Shown here piece by piece: positions 17,878 to 28,627 of a stretch of DNA of 64,000 bases. The number at the start of each line of letters is the position of its first letter. Position 1 is the first letter of the stretch. Source of the DNA: Zhihengliuella salsuginis (lineage in GTDB: Bacteria; Actinomycetota; Actinomycetes; Actinomycetales; Micrococcaceae); assembly GCF_014651715.1 (NCBI RefSeq), contig NZ_BMXK01000007.1, positions 62,001-126,000 on the forward strand, in the 5' to 3' direction. A program made the position numbers and the translations under genes. Below the pieces are notes generated by a model. It saw nothing but the letters and a program-made list of their open reading frames with translations. It made no database searches and was not told the DNA's origin.

Positions 17878-20739
17878 TTAGACGCGCGGCTTCTCCTGCA
17901 TCTCGAAGGTTTCGATCATGTCGCCTTCCTTGATGTCGTTGAAGGAGCCCAGACCGATACCGCACTCGTAGTCCGTGCGGACCTCGGTCGCGTCGTCCTT
18001 GAACCGCTTGAGCGAGTCGATGCTCAGCTTGTCCGCCACGACCTTGCCGTCCCGCACGAGGCGGGCCTTGGTGTTGCGGCGGATGACGCCCGAGCGGACG
18101 ATCGAACCGGCGATGTTGCCCCACTTGGACGAGCGGAAGACCTCGCGGACCTCCGCGGACCCCAGCTGGACCTCTTCGTACTCCGGCTTGAGCATGCCCT
18201 TGAGCGCGTTCTCGATGTCGTCGAGCGCCGCGTAGATGACCGAGTAGAAGCGCATGTCGACGCCCTCCTTGTCGGCCAGATCGGCGACACGCTCGGCCGG
18301 ACGGACGTTGAAGCCGATGATGATGGCGTTGTCCACGGTCGCGAGGTTGACGTCGTTCTGCGTGATGGCGCCCACGCCGCGGTGGATGACGCGCAGCTGC
18401 ACGTCGTCGCCCACGTCGATCTTGAGCAGCGAGTCCTCGAGAGCCTCGACCGCACCGGAGACGTCGCCCTTGAGGATGAGGTTGAGGGTGTCGATCTTGC
18501 CCTCGGCCACAGCCTGGTCGAAGTCCTCGAGCGTGATGCGCTTGCGGCGCTTCGCCAGCTGGGCGTTGCGGTCCGCGGCTTCGCGCTTCTCGGCGATCTG
18601 ACGGGCGGTGCGCTCGTCGTCGGTCACCAGGAACGTGTCACCGGCGCTGGGCACGGTGGACAGCCCCAGCACCTGGACCGGACGGGACGGCAGCGCCACG
18701 TCGAGCGCCTCGCCGTTCTCGTCGAACATCGCACGCACACGGCCGTGGCCGTGGCCGGCGACGATCGTGTCGCCGACGGCGAGCGTGCCGGACTGCACCA
18801 GGACGGTCGCGACAGCGCCGCGGCCCTTGTCCAGGTTCGCTTCGATCGCGATACCGCGAGCGTCCTTGTCCGGGTTGGCACGCAGGTCGAGCGCGGCGTC
18901 GGCGGTCAGCAGGACGGCTTCGAGGAGGTCCTCGATGCCGTCGCTCTTGATCGCCGAGACCGGCATGAACATGGTCTCGCCGCCGTACTCCTCCGGCACC
19001 AGGCCGTACTCGGCCAGCTGCCCCTTGACCTTGTCCGGGTTCGCGCCTTCTTTATCCATCTTGTTGACCGCGACGACGATCGGCACGTTCGCCGCCTGGG
19101 CGTGGTTCAGCGCCTCGACGGTCTGCGGCATGACGCCGTCGTCCGCGGCGACCACGAGCACGGCGATGTCCGTGACCTTGGCACCACGGGCACGCATGGC
19201 CGTGAAGGCCTCGTGGCCCGGCGTATCGATGAACGTGACCGCACGGTCCTCGCCCTCGTGCTCGGTGTGCACCTGGTAGGCGCCGATGTGCTGGGTGATG
19301 CCGCCGGCTTCGCCCTCGATCACGTTCGTCTTGCGGATCGCATCCAGAAGACGGGTCTTGCCGTGGTCGACGTGGCCCATGACCGTGACCACCGGAGGAC
19401 GCGCCTCCAGCATCTCCTCGGTCTCGGCATCCAGCTCGCCGTCGATGTCGATGTCGAAGGTCTCGAGCAGCTCGCGCTCCTCGTCCTCCGGCGAGACGAC
19501 CTGCACCTTGTAGCCCAGCTCGCCGCCGAGCAGCTCGAAGGTCGTCTCGTCGAGCGACTGCGTCGCCGTCGCCATCTCGCCGAGGGTCATCAGGACCGTG
19601 ACGAGCGCGGCCGGGTTCGCATTGATCTTCTCAGCGAAGTCCGCGACCGAAGCGCCGCGGCGCAGGCGGATGATGGTGTTGCCGTCGCCCCTGGGGACGC
19701 TCACACCGCCGAAGCTGCGCTCGTTCTGCTGCTCGAATTCCTGACGCTTCGCGCGCTTCGACTTGCGCTGCTTGCCGCGCGAACCGCCCTTGCCGAAGGC
19801 ACCGGCCGTTCCGCCGCGACCGCGGCCACCGCCGCGGAAGCCGCCGGGACCGCCGCCTGGACGACCCGGGCCGCCCGGACCGCCGCCCGGACGTCCGCCG
19901 GCGCCGGGACGACCGCCGCCGGCAGCCGGTGCCGGACGCTGCTGCGGCATCATGTTCGGGTTCGGACGTGCGCCGCCCGGACCGCCACCGGGGCCTGCGG
20001 CGCCGGGACGCGGAGCTCCCGGACGGGGGCCGCCCTGGCCTGCCGCGCCACCGGGACGCGGAGCTGCCGGACGGGGACCGCCCTGGCCTGCCGCGCCGCC
20101 CGGACGCGGGGCACCCTGGCCGCCAGCGGGACGGTTGCCGGCCGGACGGCCGCCACCGCCGTCACGCGAGCGCATGCCCTGCTGCGACGAGAACGGGTTG
20201 TTGCCCGGACGCGGACCGCCGCTGCGGCCTCCGCCGGAGCGACCGCCGCCGTCACGCGAGCGCATGCCCTGCTGCGACGAGAACGGGTTGTTGCCCGGAC
20301 GCGGAGCGCCCGGCTTGGGAGCACCCGGCTTCGGGGCTCCGGGCTTCGGAGCGCCCGGCTTGGGTGCATCGGAGTTCGCGGCAGGCTTGGGGGCCTCCGG
20401 CGCGGACTCGACCGGAGCCGGAGCTTCAGCCTTCGGCGCCGGTGCTTCAGCCGCCGGGGCGGGCGCTTCAGCCTCTGGTGCGGGCTTCGGCGCGGGCTTG
20501 GGGCCCGGCTTGATTCCCGTGGAGGGCTTCGGCGCGGGCCTGCCAGCCGGGCTGGCGGACTTCTCCGCCGTACCGCCACCCGCATTCGGGTAGGCGCTGC
20601 GTAGCTTCTTGACTACGGGGGGCTCGATGGTCGAGGAGGCAGAACGAACGAATTCGCCCATTTCCTGCAACTTCGAGAGGGCTTCCTTGGAAGGAATTCC
20701 GAGCTCTTTCGCGAGCTCGTGTACGCGGACCTTGGCCAC
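17878..20739 (-). CDS. infB: Translation initiation factor IF-2
   Basis: IF-2 is the GTPase that brings initiator tRNA to the ribosome. The 953-residue protein starts at GTG 20739 ([21 protein letters not shown]) behind AGGAG. After the short N-terminal IF2_N domain comes a disordered region of about 280 residues rich in Pro, Gly, Ala and Lys, with repeated [12 protein letters not shown] and [12 protein letters not shown] units. Basic sequence [14 protein letters not shown] precedes the second IF2_N domain. The GTPase core shows [16 protein letters not shown] and NKMD. The C-terminal domains II-IV follow. Length and layout match high-GC actinobacterial IF-2. Confidence 0.97.
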   Translation of the reverse strand: MAKVRVHELAKELGIPSKEALSKLQEMGEFVRSASSTIEPPVVKKLRSAYPNAGGGTAEKSASPAGRPAPKPSTGIKPGPKPAPKPAPEAEAPAPAAEAPAPKAEAPAPVESAPEAPKPAANSDAPKPGAPKPGAPKPGAPKPGAPRPGNNPFSSQQGMRSRDGGGRSGGGRSGGPRPGNNPFSSQQGMRSRDGGGGRPAGNRPAGGQGAPRPGGAAGQGGPRPAAPRPGGAAGQGGPRPGAPRPGAAGPGGGPGGARPNPNMMPQQRPAPAAGGGRPGAGGRPGGGPGGPGRPGGGPGGFRGGGRGRGGTAGAFGKGGSRGKQRKSKRAKRQEFEQQNERSFGGVSVPRGDGNTIIRLRRGASVADFAEKINANPAALVTVLMTLGEMATATQSLDETTFELLGGELGYKVQVVSPEDEERELLETFDIDIDGELDAETEEMLEARPPVVTVMGHVDHGKTRLLDAIRKTNVIEGEAGGITQHIGAYQVHTEHEGEDRAVTFIDTPGHEAFTAMRARGAKVTDIAVLVVAADDGVMPQTVEALNHAQAANVPIVVAVNKMDKEGANPDKVKGQLAEYGLVPEEYGGETMFMPVSAIKSDGIEDLLEAVLLTADAALDLRANPDKDARGIAIEANLDKGRGAVATVLVQSGTLAVGDTIVAGHGHGRVRAMFDENGEALDVALPSRPVQVLGLSTVPSAGDTFLVTDDERTARQIAEKREAADRNAQLAKRRKRITLEDFDQAVAEGKIDTLNLILKGDVSGAVEALEDSLLKIDVGDDVQLRVIHRGVGAITQNDVNLATVDNAIIIGFNVRPAERVADLADKEGVDMRFYSVIYAALDDIENALKGMLKPEYEEVQLGSAEVREVFRSSKWGNIAGSIVRSGVIRRNTKARLVRDGKVVADKLSIDSLKRFKDDATEVRTDYECGIGLGSFNDIKEGDMIETFEMQEKPRV
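20161..20305 (-). repeat. Pair of 55-bp direct repeats in the infB linker
   Basis: Bases 20161-20215 and 20251-20305 are identical over about 55 bp and start 90 bp apart. Each encodes [18 protein letters not shown], and lies among shorter GAPKPG and GGPRP repeats. The unit is conserved in DNA as well as in protein, which suggests a recent in-frame duplication in the disordered linker. Confidence 0.85.
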
Positions 20740-20902
20740 ATTTCTCCTGTCTCGGTCCGCCCCTCGCACGTTGGAAGTTGCTAGGAGTGAACCGTCATGT
20801 TCTTACGTCTGCGGTGCGCGTCGAAAGACGGCACACCTGCTTCGGCGCATAACCTTTGCTTCATAGCTAGGCGCTCATCGCTTGCCACTCATCGGGTTGC
20901 CA

Positions 20903-21232
20903 TCAGATTTCTGACCCGCTTTCAGGTTGAACGGTTGAGTCGCCGCGGTCACGAGTCGTGAACGCGTCGATGGCCGCTGAGATCTCCTCTTCGGCGGGCA
21001 CGCGGACCGGGGCTCGGAAAGCCCTGGAGAATGCCCGTTTCCTGATGATCTCGGCGGCACATTCCGGCCGCGGATGCATCCATGCACCGCGTCCGGACAT
21101 GCGTCGGAATGGATCCGGGACGGCCGACTGTCCGTCGTCGTCCCGGGTCAACACCCAACGCAGCAAGGAAGACTGGTCGGCGACCTGCCTGCATCCGATG
21201 CAGGTCCGCTGCGGGCGTTTGACCTCGCTCAC
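20903..21232 (-). CDS. YlxR-family (DUF448) nucleic acid-binding protein
   Basis: YlxR proteins are small nucleic-acid-associated proteins encoded between nusA and infB. The 109-residue product shows RPQRTCIGCRQVADQSSLLRWV, the CxxC-containing family signature, and SGRGAWMHPRPECAAEIIRKRAFSRAF. GGAG six bases upstream favours the GTG at 21232; an ATG at 21244 and longer starts are possible but have poor ribosome binding sites. Gene position supports the call. Confidence 0.88.
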   Translation of the reverse strand: MSEVKRPQRTCIGCRQVADQSSLLRWVLTRDDDGQSAVPDPFRRMSGRGAWMHPRPECAAEIIRKRAFSRAFRAPVRVPAEEEISAAIDAFTTRDRGDSTVQPESGSEI

Positions 21233-21449
21233 GTGACGCTCCATCTTCCGAATGCCGACCGCGCCCCGGGCAACTGGTGCCCTCGGCGCGTCGCTTTGAC
21301 CTGCCCGTCCGCCCCCGCAGCACGCGTCTGGCGACGCGAACGGAGGGCAAACCACGAACTAGTCTAACGCTTCTGCACCATCTCGCGCTCCCCCCACGCC
21401 CGGACCCCCGCTGGGGCCCGGCCTGCGCGGCGAATCCGGCCGGTGCCGC

Positions 21450-22439
21450 CTAGTCGGCCGCCTGCTGCCCGGCCGCCTGCGCGTCGGAGACGATGTCGAT
21501 CCGCCAGCCGGTGAGTTTCGCGGCGAGACGGGCGTTCTGCCCCTCCTTGCCGATGGCGAGGGACAGCTGGTAGTCGGGCACGACGACGCGCGCCTGCCGG
21601 ACCGCCTCGTCGACGATCGTGACGGAAGACACCTTCGAAGGGGAAAGCGCGGACGCGATGAAGTCCGCGGGGTCCTCGCTGAAGTCGACGATGTCGATCT
21701 TCTCGTCGTTGAGGTCGTTCATCACGGCCCGCACGCGGGTGCCCATCTCCCCGATGCAGGCGCCCTTGGCGTTGATGCCGGCCTTCGTGGCACGCACTGC
21801 GATCTTGGTTCGGTGCCCGGCCTCGCGGGCCAGCGCGATGATCTCGACGGAGCCGTCGGCGATCTCGGGGACCTCGAGCTCGAAGAGCGCGCGCACGAGG
21901 TTGGGGTGCGTGCGGGAGAGCGTCACGGACGGCCCCTTGGTGCCCTTGGCCACGGACGTCACGTAGGCGCGGATGCGACCGCCGTGCGGGTAGGTCTCCC
22001 CGGGCACCTGCTCGGGCGGCGGCAGCAGGGCCTCGACCTCGCCGAGGTCGACCTGCACCATGTGCGGCTTGTTGCCCTGCTGGATCTGACCCGAGACGAG
22101 CTGACCCTCGCGCCCCTTGAAGCGGCCCAGGATCTGGTCGTCCTCTGCATCGCGCAGACGCTGCATGATGACCTGGCGCGCCGTGGAGGCGGCCACACGG
22201 CCGAAGCCCTCAGGCGTGTCGTCGAACTCGCCGACGACGGTGCCGTCCTTCTCGATCTCCTTGGCCCAGATGGTCACGTGCCCGGACTTCTCGTCCACCT
22301 CGGCGCGGGCGGCAGTGAAGGCGCCCGGCGTCTTGTGGTAGGCCGCCAGCAGTGCCTGCTCCATGGTCGGGATGACTTTCTCGAGCGAGATGCCGCGCTC
22401 GCTGACCAAGAGGCGCAGCGCGCTCATGTCGATATCCAT
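21450..22439 (-). CDS. nusA: Transcription termination/antitermination factor NusA
   Basis: NusA binds RNA polymerase and RNA and modulates pausing, termination and antitermination. The 329-residue protein starts [21 protein letters not shown] lies upstream inside the end of rimP. The N-terminal polymerase-binding domain is followed by an S1 domain ([28 protein letters not shown]) and two KH domains with the second near [21 protein letters not shown]. It lacks the C-terminal acidic repeats of E. coli NusA, as expected for actinobacteria. Confidence 0.95.
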   Translation of the reverse strand: MDIDMSALRLLVSERGISLEKVIPTMEQALLAAYHKTPGAFTAARAEVDEKSGHVTIWAKEIEKDGTVVGEFDDTPEGFGRVAASTARQVIMQRLRDAEDDQILGRFKGREGQLVSGQIQQGNKPHMVQVDLGEVEALLPPPEQVPGETYPHGGRIRAYVTSVAKGTKGPSVTLSRTHPNLVRALFELEVPEIADGSVEIIALAREAGHRTKIAVRATKAGINAKGACIGEMGTRVRAVMNDLNDEKIDIVDFSEDPADFIASALSPSKVSSVTIVDEAVRQARVVVPDYQLSLAIGKEGQNARLAAKLTGWRIDIVSDAQAAGQQAAD

Positions 22440-22440
22440 C

Positions 22441-23010
22441 TCAGGCCTCCTCTTCGTTGCTGTCAACGATCGTTTCGACGTCCGGACTGGTGTCCGGCCG
22501 GTTGAATTCCACTTCCACCTTGCCGCGGCGGATCTGCTCGAAGTCCAGCTCGACCGGGTCGCCGCTTTTGGGCTTCATGCCCTTCTTCACCTGGATCTCG
22601 GGGACCAGCACGACGCCGGCGGAGCCCACCTCGGCCAGGCGTCCGGTGATGTTCTCCTCGCCCACGAGGTTGGCCGTGACCTTGCGGCCGAGGTTGCGGC
22701 GCCAGTGGCGGGGCTCGGTCAGCGGACGGGTCACGCCGAACGAGGAGACCTCGAGATCGTAGGGGGCGCCCGTGTCGCGGGGATCCGCGTCCAGCGCCGT
22801 CGACACCGACTGGGACACCTCGGCGATGGTGTCGAGATCTACGCCCTCCGTGCCTTCTGCGCGGTCCACGACCACGTGGACTACGGGCTGCTGGCCGGAG
22901 TAGCGGATCTCCACCTCTTCGAGGAGCAGATCGTGGGAGGCGATGGCGGGCCTCAGGTACTCCGCGAGGCGTTGGGCCTCCGCTTGGGCGTCTACCGGCT
23001 TGCCGGGCAT
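22441..23010 (-). CDS. rimP: Ribosome maturation factor RimP
   Basis: RimP assists 30S subunit assembly. The 189-residue protein starts MPGKPVDAQAEAQRLAEYL; GGAGG with a 4-base spacer selects the ATG at 23010 over the one four codons upstream. The sequence VDLDTIAEVSQSVSTALD and PYDLEVSSFGVTRPLTEPRHWRRNLGRKV contains the conserved family block (LEVSSPGLDRPL in most members; here SSFGVTRPL). It begins the rimP-nusA-ylxR-infB string. Confidence 0.93.
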   Translation of the reverse strand: MPGKPVDAQAEAQRLAEYLRPAIASHDLLLEEVEIRYSGQQPVVHVVVDRAEGTEGVDLDTIAEVSQSVSTALDADPRDTGAPYDLEVSSFGVTRPLTEPRHWRRNLGRKVTANLVGEENITGRLAEVGSAGVVLVPEIQVKKGMKPKSGDPVELDFEQIRRGKVEVEFNRPDTSPDVETIVDSNEEEA

Positions 23011-23158
23011 TGTTCCTCCCACATATTCGATGTTGTGCGCACCAGACTATCTATTTTCGCGGGCCTCTGCTGACCGCTGCCCCCGCGAGGCGCAGCGAAT
23101 GCGGCGCGAACGCGTCGCGCCGGCCGCCGTCGGGCGGGTCGTGGGAGGATCGACGGTG

Positions 23159-24193
23159 ATGAGTCAGCACGCCAAGCACACTGCTCCCCGCCCCGGACGG
23201 CGCCCCCCGCTGTGGCGGCGATTCCTCCGCAGTACGCGGCGGTTGGCCGTCCTCGTCCTGCTCGGCGCGATCGTCCTGGCGCTCGGCACGACGGCTGTCA
23301 CCGGCGCAGCCCACCGCGACGACTCCCCCGGCGAGCCGCGTGTCGAAGAACACGTGGCGGCCCTCGCCGCGGCCGCCGAGACGGCGGGCGCCGGCGCGCC
23401 GGACGACGTCGTGCACGCGCTGCAGGCCCACCCGGACCTCATCGGCGCGCCCGAGCGCGTCGAACCGTACTTCGACTGGATTCCAGAGGTCGCACCCCCT
23501 CCCGCCGTGATCGAGCCTGCCGCGGACCTGGACGGGCTGGCGGGACAGCTCGAGGCCGCCGCCCGGGCGACGCTGCAGCGCGCCGTGACCGTCGAGGCCG
23601 ATCCCGAGGCCCGGGACGCCGGCGCGGGAACCGTGCCGGCCGAGCGGATCCGGACCCTGGTCGCGGTCGGCATGGAGCAGGTCCGGGCGCTGGCGGAGCT
23701 CGACCCGGAGGCGGCCGCGGCCGTCCGCGAGGACGTGCTCGGGGACCCCGAGCCGAGCGCCGAGGGCCCCGCGGTGGCGGCGGAACGGTGCGGGGCGGTG
23801 TCCGCCGCGGCCGGGGAGGCCTACCGGCTCGCGTACCTGTACGAGTTCGGGGCGGTCCGCCGCGACACCCCGCGCCCGCAGGACGCACCCGACGACGCTG
23901 CCGCTCGGTGGTGGACGAACGCGACCGAGCGGGCCGCCCTCGGCGACCGGCTCGCGGGGCTGCTGCCCGACGGGTGCGTTGCGCTGCGCGAGAGCGCCTA
24001 CGCGGTCCCGGCCGATGATGACCTCGCGGAGGCGATCCGCTCGGCGGAGGCCCGGCTGGCGCTCTCCCTGCGCGATGCTGCGGCGGCGGCCGATCCGGCC
24101 GCGCGCCCCGCGCTCATCGAGCGGGCCTTCGCCGCGGTGCACCTGGCCGCGGAGGGCGGCTGGTTCGAGCTGGCCGCGGTCGACGCCGGCTGA
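23159..24193 (+). CDS. DUF4439 ferritin-like protein with N-terminal membrane anchor
   Basis: A 344-residue protein with a basic N-terminus, one membrane segment at about residues 27-47 (LAVLVLLGAIVLALGTTAVTG) and a long extracytoplasmic alpha-helical region. The C-terminal about 140 residues (AERCGAVSAAAGEAYRLAYLYEFGAV and AYAVPADDDLAEAIRSAEARLA) match the pattern of the ferritin-like DUF4439 family, often found next to rimP in actinobacteria. No obvious complete di-iron ligand set can be read. Start is ATG 23159; the GTG at 23156 has better spacing from GGAGG (23144-23148), so the exact start is uncertain. Function unknown. Confidence 0.7.
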   Translation: MSQHAKHTAPRPGRRPPLWRRFLRSTRRLAVLVLLGAIVLALGTTAVTGAAHRDDSPGEPRVEEHVAALAAAAETAGAGAPDDVVHALQAHPDLIGAPERVEPYFDWIPEVAPPPAVIEPAADLDGLAGQLEAAARATLQRAVTVEADPEARDAGAGTVPAERIRTLVAVGMEQVRALAELDPEAAAAVREDVLGDPEPSAEGPAVAAERCGAVSAAAGEAYRLAYLYEFGAVRRDTPRPQDAPDDAAARWWTNATERAALGDRLAGLLPDGCVALRESAYAVPADDDLAEAIRSAEARLALSLRDAAAAADPAARPALIERAFAAVHLAAEGGWFELAAVDAG

Positions 24194-24221
24194 CGGCACC
24201 CGGCGAGCGGGGCGCCGGAGA

Positions 24222-25055
24222 TCAGGGAAGCACGACGTCGCGGACGACGTCGTATCCGAGGCGCGCGATGAGCGCGGTGACCACGATGAGGAAAATGACC
24301 CGGATGAACCGGCTGCCCTTCTGGATCGCCATGCGCGCCCCCGTGTATCCGCCGATCATGTTGGCCAGCCCCAGCGCCAGGCCCAGCCCCCAGAGGAGGT
24401 GGCCCGACGGGAGGAAGAACGCGAGGGCCCCGAGGTTGGTGGCCATGTTGACCAGCTTCGCCTTCGCGGAGGACTCCAGGAAGTTGTAGCCGAGGAACAC
24501 CACCATCGCGATGATGAGGAACGACCCGGTTCCCGGGCCGATCATGCCGTCGTAGAAGCCGATCACGAGGCCGATCACGCCGGCGACGACGTGGTGTCGG
24601 GCGCCGGCGTGGCGCAGCATCGTCAGCTCGCCGACTGTGGGTTTGACGGCCGTGAAGATCGCGACCGCGACGAGCGCGGCGACGATGATCGGTTTGAAGA
24701 CCTCGGCCGGCAGCAGTGTGGCCACGATGGCGCCCCCGAAGCTGCCCGCCAGGGCGATGAGGGCCATCGGGATCCCGGTCCGCAGGTCCGGATGGACGCG
24801 GCGGTAGTAGGTGATGCTGCTCGTCGTCGTGCCGAAGATCGAGCCCATCTTGTTCGTCGCGAGCGCCTGGACCGGCGTGATGCCGGGGACGAGCAGGAGG
24901 GCGGGCAGCTGGATCAGGCCGCCGCCGCCGACGACGGCGTCGACCCATCCGGCGGCGAAGCCGACGACGAGGACCAGCACGAGGGTGCCGAGCTGGATCC
25001 CCTCCAGTCCCGACCCCGTCAGCCAGGCGTACGCATCACCCGTGAACAGTTCCAC
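24222..25055 (-). CDS. TSUP/TauE-SafE family permease
   Basis: A 277-residue membrane protein with about eight hydrophobic segments. It has the family's repeated pattern: VGFAAGWVDAVVGGGGLIQLPALLL near residue 30, and IGFYDGMIGPGTGSFLIIAMV in the second half. Such proteins export or import sulfur-containing or organic anions (sulfite, sulfoacetate, taurine). The substrate cannot be deduced. The start is taken as GTG 25055, 22 bp after proS; a longer frame would overlap proS. Confidence 0.88.
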   Translation of the reverse strand: MELFTGDAYAWLTGSGLEGIQLGTLVLVLVVGFAAGWVDAVVGGGGLIQLPALLLVPGITPVQALATNKMGSIFGTTTSSITYYRRVHPDLRTGIPMALIALAGSFGGAIVATLLPAEVFKPIIVAALVAVAIFTAVKPTVGELTMLRHAGARHHVVAGVIGLVIGFYDGMIGPGTGSFLIIAMVVFLGYNFLESSAKAKLVNMATNLGALAFFLPSGHLLWGLGLALGLANMIGGYTGARMAIQKGSRFIRVIFLIVVTALIARLGYDVVRDVVLP

Positions 25056-25077
25056 CGTTCCCCCGGCCGTCCGGGCG

Positions 25078-26877
25078 TCAGCCGCGGACGGCGGCGACGA
25101 CGTAGTCGGCGGCCTCGCCGACGGGGACGTTCTCACGCTCGCCGGAGGCCCGGTCCTTGACCTCGAGGACGCCCTCGGCGTAGCCGCGGCCGACGACGAC
25201 GACGGTCGGGACGCCGATCAGCTCGGCGTCTCCGAACTTCACGCCCGCCGAGACCTTGGGGCGGTCGTCGAAGAGGACCTCGATCCCCCGGCCCTCCAGA
25301 TCGCCGACGAGCTTCTCCGCCGCATTGATGAGCTCCTCGCCCTTGCCCGTGACCATGACGTGCACGTCGGCGGGGGCGACGTTGCGCGGCCACACGAGGC
25401 CCTTGTCGTCGTGGTAGTGCTCGGCGATGGCGGCGACGGCACGGGTGACGCCGATGCCGTAGGAGCCCATCGTGACCGTGGCCTGCTTGCCGTTGGCGTC
25501 GAGGACCCGCAGGTGCAGGGACTCTGCATACTTGCGGCCGAGCTGGAAGATGTGGCCGAGTTCGATCCCGCGGGCGGTCTGCAGCGGGCCCGAGCCGTCC
25601 GGCGAGGCGTCGCCCTCACGGACCTCCACGGCCTCGATCGTGCCGTCCCAGCCGAAGTCGCGTCCGGCGACCAGACCGAAGACGTGCTGGCCGCGCACGT
25701 TGGCGCCGGTGATCCAGGTGGTGCCGGAGACGACCCGCGGGTCGACGAAGTACGTCAGCCCGGTCGCCGCCTCGGAACCGAGGACCTGGTGGTCCAGGCC
25801 GAGGCCCGGTCCCACGTAGCCCTTGACCAGCAGCGGGTGCGAGCGCAGGTCCTCGTCGGTGGCCTGCTCGACCGCGACCTCGCCGCTGATCTCCATCAGT
25901 GCCCCGATGTTGGCCTGCACGCGCTTGATGTCGACGGAGCGGTCGCCGGGCACGCCGACGACGGCGACTTCCCGCTCGCCCGTCGGATGCACGATCGCCA
26001 GCACGACGTTCTTCAGGGTGTCGCCGGCGGTCCATGCCCGGTCCTCCAGCGGGACGAGCTCGTTCGCCGACTCGACCAGCGTGGCGATCGTCGGCGAGTC
26101 CGGGGTGTGGCGCACTTGGAAGGGCGGGGCGTCGTCGTACGGGATCTCCTCGGGGACCACCGTGGTGACGGCCTCGACGTTGGCGGCGTAGCCGCCGTCG
26201 GAGCGGACGAAGGTGTCCTCGCCGATCGGGGTGGGGTGCAGGAACTCCTCGGACGTCGAGCCGCCCATGGCGCCCGCGGTCGCTGCGACCGGGACGACCT
26301 CGAGGCCCAGGCGCGCGAAGATCTTCAGGTACGCCGCGCGGTGCTTCTGGTAGGCCTCTTCGAGCCCCTCTTCGTCGATGGTGAAGGAGTAGGAGTCCTT
26401 CATGATGAACTCGCGCCCGCGCAGCAGGCCGGCGCGCGGGCGGGCCTCGTCGCGGTATTTCTGCTGGATCTGGTAGAGGTACACGGGCAGGTCCTTGTAC
26501 GAGTTGTACAGGTCCTTGACCAGGAGGGTGAACATCTCCTCGTGCGTCGGCGCCAGCAGGTAGTCCGCGTCCTTGCGGTCCTTCAGGCGGAACAGGCCCT
26601 CGCCGTACTCCTCCCAGCGGCCGGTCTGCTCGTACGGCTCGCGCGGCAGCAGCGACGGGAAGGAGACCTCCTGCCCGCCGATCGCGTTCATCTCCTCGCG
26701 CACGATCCCCTCGACCTTGGCGAGGACCTTCAGGCCCATCGGCAGCCAGGTGTAGATTCCCGGCGCGGCGCGGCGGATGAAACCGGCGCGCATCAGCAGC
26801 TGGTGGCTCGCGACCTCGGCATCGGCAGGATTGTCCCGGAGGGTGCGCAAAAACAGGGTGGAAAGGCGAAGTGCCAC
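25078..26877 (-). CDS. proS: Proline-tRNA ligase (bacterial type)
   Basis: ProS charges tRNA-Pro. The 599-residue protein starts at GTG 26877 ([21 protein letters not shown]). Class II motif 1 is in [25 protein letters not shown], motif 2 in [19 protein letters not shown] and motif 3 in [21 protein letters not shown]. Between motifs 2 and 3 an inserted YbaK-like editing domain of about 180 residues hydrolyses mischarged Ala-tRNA-Pro. This is the long bacterial (ProS1) form. It is a core gene whose usual downstream neighbours, the GNAT and ispG genes, lie 14 kb away across the IS21 element and the defence island. Confidence 0.96.
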   Translation of the reverse strand: MALRLSTLFLRTLRDNPADAEVASHQLLMRAGFIRRAAPGIYTWLPMGLKVLAKVEGIVREEMNAIGGQEVSFPSLLPREPYEQTGRWEEYGEGLFRLKDRKDADYLLAPTHEEMFTLLVKDLYNSYKDLPVYLYQIQQKYRDEARPRAGLLRGREFIMKDSYSFTIDEEGLEEAYQKHRAAYLKIFARLGLEVVPVAATAGAMGGSTSEEFLHPTPIGEDTFVRSDGGYAANVEAVTTVVPEEIPYDDAPPFQVRHTPDSPTIATLVESANELVPLEDRAWTAGDTLKNVVLAIVHPTGEREVAVVGVPGDRSVDIKRVQANIGALMEISGEVAVEQATDEDLRSHPLLVKGYVGPGLGLDHQVLGSEAATGLTYFVDPRVVSGTTWITGANVRGQHVFGLVAGRDFGWDGTIEAVEVREGDASPDGSGPLQTARGIELGHIFQLGRKYAESLHLRVLDANGKQATVTMGSYGIGVTRAVAAIAEHYHDDKGLVWPRNVAPADVHVMVTGKGEELINAAEKLVGDLEGRGIEVLFDDRPKVSAGVKFGDAELIGVPTVVVVGRGYAEGVLEVKDRASGERENVPVGEAADYVVAAVRG

Positions 26878-27005
26878 TAGCGTTCCGATCGACGTTCTTT
26901 CAGTTCAGACCTCACTCCCGCCCTCGGCGGTATGCAGGCTTCCCACTCTAGCGTCATTCCGCGCTTTTTCGCGCCACCAGTCCGCCGCCGCTAGGGTAAT
27001 GCCTC

Positions 27006-28181
27006 GTGCGCACCCTTTCCGATATCTCACAGCCGATCACCGCCGGGTTGATGGGCGCCGTCACGGGCTTCGCGTCGTCGTTCGCGATCGTGCTCGCGGG
27101 CCTGTCCGCCGTGGGTGCGAGCGCCGCCCAGCTCTCGTCGGCGCTGCTCATGGTCTGCGTCGCTCAGGGCGTCCTCGCTATCGTCCTGAGCTGGAGGACG
27201 CGCCTGCCGCTCTCCTTCGCCTGGTCGACGCCGGGCGCGGCCCTGCTGGTCACCGCGGGCGGGGTCACCGACAACTACGCGGCCGCCGTCGGCGCGTTCA
27301 TCGTCTGCGCCGCGCTCATCGTCATCACCGGCTGCTGGCCGGCCCTCGGGAACCTCGTGAACCGCATCCCGCCGTCCATCGCGGCCGCCATGCTCGCCGG
27401 CATCCTCTTCCCGATCTGCCTGGCCCCGGTCACGGCGTCGGTCGAGCTGCCCGCCTACGCGCTGCCGATCGTCGTCGTCTGGCTGATCGCCCAGCGGTTC
27501 GCCCCGCGTGCCGCGGTCCCGGCGGCGATGCTCGCCACCGCCGTCGCGGTCGCCCTCTACGCCCGTACGACGCCGGCCGGCGCCCCGCTGACGTGGCCGC
27601 ACGTCGAGCTGGTGGTCCCCGAGTGGGACGCGGCCGTGATCGTCGCGCTGGGTGTTCCGCTCTACATCGTGACCATGGCCGGGCAGAACATCCCCGGCTT
27701 CGCCGTGCTGACGACGTTCGGCTACCGGCAGCCGGTCGCCCGGCCGGTCCTGCTCTCCACCGGCGCCGCGAGCGGCCTCGGCGCCCTGGCCGGTGCGCCG
27801 ACGATGAACCTCGCGGCCCTGTCAGCCGCCATCATGGCCGGCCCGGAGGCCGGAGCGAACCGCGAGGACCGCTGGATCGCGGCGTTCTCCGGCGGCATCA
27901 CGTACGTCCTGCTGGGTCTGGCCGCGCCGCTGGCGACGCTGCTGGTCGAGACCGCTCCGGAGTCGCTGATCCAGGCGGCCGCCGGCCTGGCCCTGATGAC
28001 GGCCATGATCAACGCGGTCGGCACTGCCTTCGAGCGCGAGGACCATCGTCTGGTGGCCCTCGGGACCTTCCTGGTGGTTGCGTCCGGGGTGACGATCGGC
28101 GGCATCGGGTCCGCATTCTGGGGCCTGATCGCCGGCGGGCTGCTGATGCTGACGCTGCGCCGGCGCTCCCCGGTAGGCTGA
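27006..28181 (+). CDS. BenE-family benzoate/proton symporter-like transporter
   Basis: A 391-residue membrane protein starting at GTG 27006. Eleven or twelve hydrophobic segments are visible. Signature blocks are SFAWSTPGAALLVTAGG near residue 72, PPSIAAAMLAGILFPIC near residue 120 and MAGQNIPGFAVLTTFGYRQPV near residue 225, all BenE-like. Family members import benzoate with protons, but no benzoate catabolic gene is nearby, so the true substrate is open. It is divergent from proS across a 128-bp gap. Confidence 0.9.
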   Translation: MRTLSDISQPITAGLMGAVTGFASSFAIVLAGLSAVGASAAQLSSALLMVCVAQGVLAIVLSWRTRLPLSFAWSTPGAALLVTAGGVTDNYAAAVGAFIVCAALIVITGCWPALGNLVNRIPPSIAAAMLAGILFPICLAPVTASVELPAYALPIVVVWLIAQRFAPRAAVPAAMLATAVAVALYARTTPAGAPLTWPHVELVVPEWDAAVIVALGVPLYIVTMAGQNIPGFAVLTTFGYRQPVARPVLLSTGAASGLGALAGAPTMNLAALSAAIMAGPEAGANREDRWIAAFSGGITYVLLGLAAPLATLLVETAPESLIQAAAGLALMTAMINAVGTAFEREDHRLVALGTFLVVASGVTIGGIGSAFWGLIAGGLLMLTLRRRSPVG

Positions 28182-28238
28182 CGGCAAAGATACATCGTGT
28201 CGGACATTAGATTCCGACCGTAGAGCCGAGGGGAACCG

Positions 28239-28610
28239 ATGAGCAGCCAGACTCACCCGCCGATCCGCCGCGACACCCCTGAGGAGCCCACGGAGCCTGC
28301 CCACGACACCCTCAAGCCGAGCGCGGGGTTCGTCATCTGGGGCGTGGTCCTGCTTGTTCTCTCTCCGATGCTGACTTTCCCACTGGCCGCCCTCGCCAAT
28401 TACGGCGCCCTCTCAGCCGTGAACACGGCCACCTTTGGCTGGGTATGGTTCCCGACCACGGCGGGCACCGTTCTCGGGCTGGTCTTGCTGCTCATCGGCA
28501 TTCGACGAGCCTTGACTGCGCTGCACGTCGGCGCGCGCGAGGCAGCTCGGGCCAGCGGGCAACTTGCCGCGACGGAGAACGAGGATAGTTCGGTGACAGT
28601 CCTGCGCTGA
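28239..28610 (+). CDS. Small two-helix membrane protein, unknown function
   Basis: A 123-residue protein beginning MSSQTHPPIRRDTPEEPTEP, so the N-terminus is hydrophilic and Pro/Glu-rich. Two membrane segments lie at about residues 30-55 and 67-88. The C-terminus is polar. AGGGGAACCG upstream provides a ribosome binding site. It lies 57 bp after benE on the same strand. I do not recognise a family. It is the last gene before the IS21 element and appears intact. Confidence 0.65.
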   Translation: MSSQTHPPIRRDTPEEPTEPAHDTLKPSAGFVIWGVVLLVLSPMLTFPLAALANYGALSAVNTATFGWVWFPTTAGTVLGLVLLLIGIRRALTALHVGAREAARASGQLAATENEDSSVTVLR

Positions 28611-28627
28611 ATATTGATGTTGTCCAC

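Noticed and set aside
20161-20305. CRISPR-like spaced repeats
   Set aside because: Only two copies, in frame within the infB linker and coding for the same peptide; no spacers or cas genes.
17842-20604. 920-codon open frame on the plus strand over infB
   Set aside because: Antisense to IF-2; composition is dominated by Asp, His, Val and Leu and the end is low-complexity Arg/Thr/Ala. It is a shadow frame.
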